Source of the DNA: Rickettsiales bacterium
Lineage (GTDB): Bacteria > Pseudomonadota > Alphaproteobacteria > Rickettsiales > Anaplasmataceae
Reading direction: 5' to 3'
Length of the DNA stretch: 6,771 nucleotides
Assembly: GCA_031286185.1 (NCBI GenBank)
Contig: JAITUS010000144.1
Coordinates: 1-6,771, forward strand
Part shown: positions 6,150 to 6,771 of the stretch, in pieces
How the letters are laid out: every line of letters begins with the position of its first letter
Position numbering within the stretch: the first letter of the stretch is position 1
The notes under the pieces: model-generated
Database searches by the model: none
What the model saw: only the letters and a program-made list of their open reading frames with translations
Told to the model about the DNA's origin: nothing
Position numbers and translations under genes: made by a program

Positions 6150-6697
6150 TGTATTTGATAGTTGGGCTTGGTAATCCAGGTAGCCAATATGAGCTAACTT
6201 ATCACAATATTGGCTTCATCATTGTCGATGCAATTTTCAAATGTTGGAGTTTTCAGCCGTTCTCTAAGAAAGCTGATTACCTGATAACCCCTGGCATAAT
6301 TAATGAAAGTAAAACTATATTGCTAAAGCCTTATTCATTTATGAATAACTCAGGTATCTCTGTTGTAAAAATACGAAACTTTTACAAATTTTCGCTAGAT
6401 AATATCATTGTTATACATGATGATGCTGATCTGGAACTTGGAAGAATAAAAATAAAGAAGGGTGGCAGCTCTGCTGGACATAATGGACTTAGGTCTATAG
6501 ACAGTTTTATTGGTAATGATTATTGGCGCCTGAGATTTGGAATAGGCAGGCCCAATGATCAAAGAGATCTAGCGGATTACGTATTGTCCAAATTTGCAAA
6601 TTTCGACAACGCCACCCACTTAGTAGAAAAAATAGCAAAAAACATACACTTGATGCTGCAAAAAGATAACACAGCTTTTATTAGATCTCTTGCATAA
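6149..6697 (+). CDS. pth: Peptidyl-tRNA hydrolase
   Basis: Cleaves the ester bond of peptidyl-tRNAs released from stalled ribosomes, recycling tRNA; cytoplasmic and normally essential. The 182 residues are slightly shorter than E. coli Pth (194). The family signature is clear: IVGLGNPGSQY with N9, catalytic H19 in TYHNIGF, N66 in KPYSFMNNSG, D91 in VIHDDADLELG, and N102 in GGSSAGHNGLRS. Tyr18 stands where Arg is common (T-R-H-N). The start is GTG 6149, overlapping the rplY stop by one base. The ordinary fold reaches NIHLMLQKDNTAFI; the last residues R-S-L-A and the TAA come from the inverted repeat of the mobile element beginning at 6684, so the native last few residues were replaced. No active-site residue is affected, so the enzyme is probably functional. 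Confidence 0.95.
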   Translation: MYLIVGLGNPGSQYELTYHNIGFIIVDAIFKCWSFQPFSKKADYLITPGIINESKTILLKPYSFMNNSGISVVKIRNFYKFSLDNIIVIHDDADLELGRIKIKKGGSSAGHNGLRSIDSFIGNDYWRLRFGIGRPNDQRDLADYVLSKFANFDNATHLVEKIAKNIHLMLQKDNTAFIRSLA

Positions 6698-6771
6698 CCA
6701 ATTTATGGTGAGGAATTTTTAGGAGAAACGCAAATGAGCACCGCAGAATACTTGGAGTATCTCAACCGCTA
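6684..6771 (+). mobile_element. Left end of a second copy of the mobile element, cut by the window edge
   Basis: GATCTCTTGCATAACC (6684-6699) is the same terminal repeat as in the 140-bp element and is again preceded by TA (6682-6683). Positions 6682-6749 match 3039-3106 at 64 of 68 bases. Its terminal repeat is a perfect complement of the right end of the first copy (3165-3180), so this copy looks closer to the intact form. It inserts in the last codons of pth. The right end is outside the window, so a full insertion sequence and another short element are both possible. Confidence 0.75.
6734..6771 (+). CDS. Start of an ORF inside the mobile element, possibly a transposase
   Basis: ATG 6734 follows AGGAG (6721-6725) by 8 nt, an excellent Shine-Dalgarno. 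Twelve codons are visible, MSTAEYLEYLNR, open to the edge. The position about 50 bp inside an inverted terminal repeat is where a transposase gene would start. Too little is visible to name a family. In the 140-bp copy this start is GTG and the frame closes after nine codons. Confidence 0.45.
   Translation, partial: MSTAEYLEYLNR

Overview
The window looks like chromosomal DNA of an AT-rich obligate intracellular alphaproteobacterium. A Wolbachia-like member of the Anaplasmataceae is my best guess, from base composition, protein style, the mix of housekeeping genes and insertion-sequence debris, and a lone tRNA gene without encoded CCA. This is an inference from recognition; no search was run.

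Layout. Positions 1-115 hold the edge of a possible minus-strand membrane-protein ORF. A tRNA-Ser(UGA) gene (153-240, minus) lies just downstream of mnmE (288-1616, minus), which encodes the tRNA U34-modification GTPase. A divergent spacer with a sigma70-like promoter and dyads separates mnmE from a secreted SurA-like chaperone gene (1850-2998, plus). SurA converges on pyrC (3167-4510, minus; dihydroorotase). Between them sits a 140-bp mini transposable element (3041-3180) with 16-bp inverted ends flanked by TA. Next come a perfect hairpin (4651-4675) and a minus-strand gene (4689-5285) for an unrecognised coiled-coil, single-pass membrane protein with three 21-residue repeats. A second divergent spacer carries a long dyad and a good promoter for rplY-pth (5538-6697, plus; 5S rRNA-binding protein bL25/Ctc and peptidyl-tRNA hydrolase), whose reading frames overlap by one base. 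The window ends inside a second copy of the mobile element (from 6684), with a ribosome binding site and the first 12 codons of an ORF.

The known genes serve translation (tRNA-Ser, MnmE, bL25, Pth), pyrimidine synthesis (PyrC) and envelope protein folding (SurA-like). They look functional and do not form one pathway.

The most notable signal is the mobile repeat. Its two ends lie across the 3' ends of pyrC and pth, and both proteins finish with the same element-encoded residues R-S-L-A and stop, read in the same codon phase. The terminal inverted repeat thus acts as a portable in-frame stop. No defence system, CRISPR array, phage module or clearly novel multi-gene system is visible.
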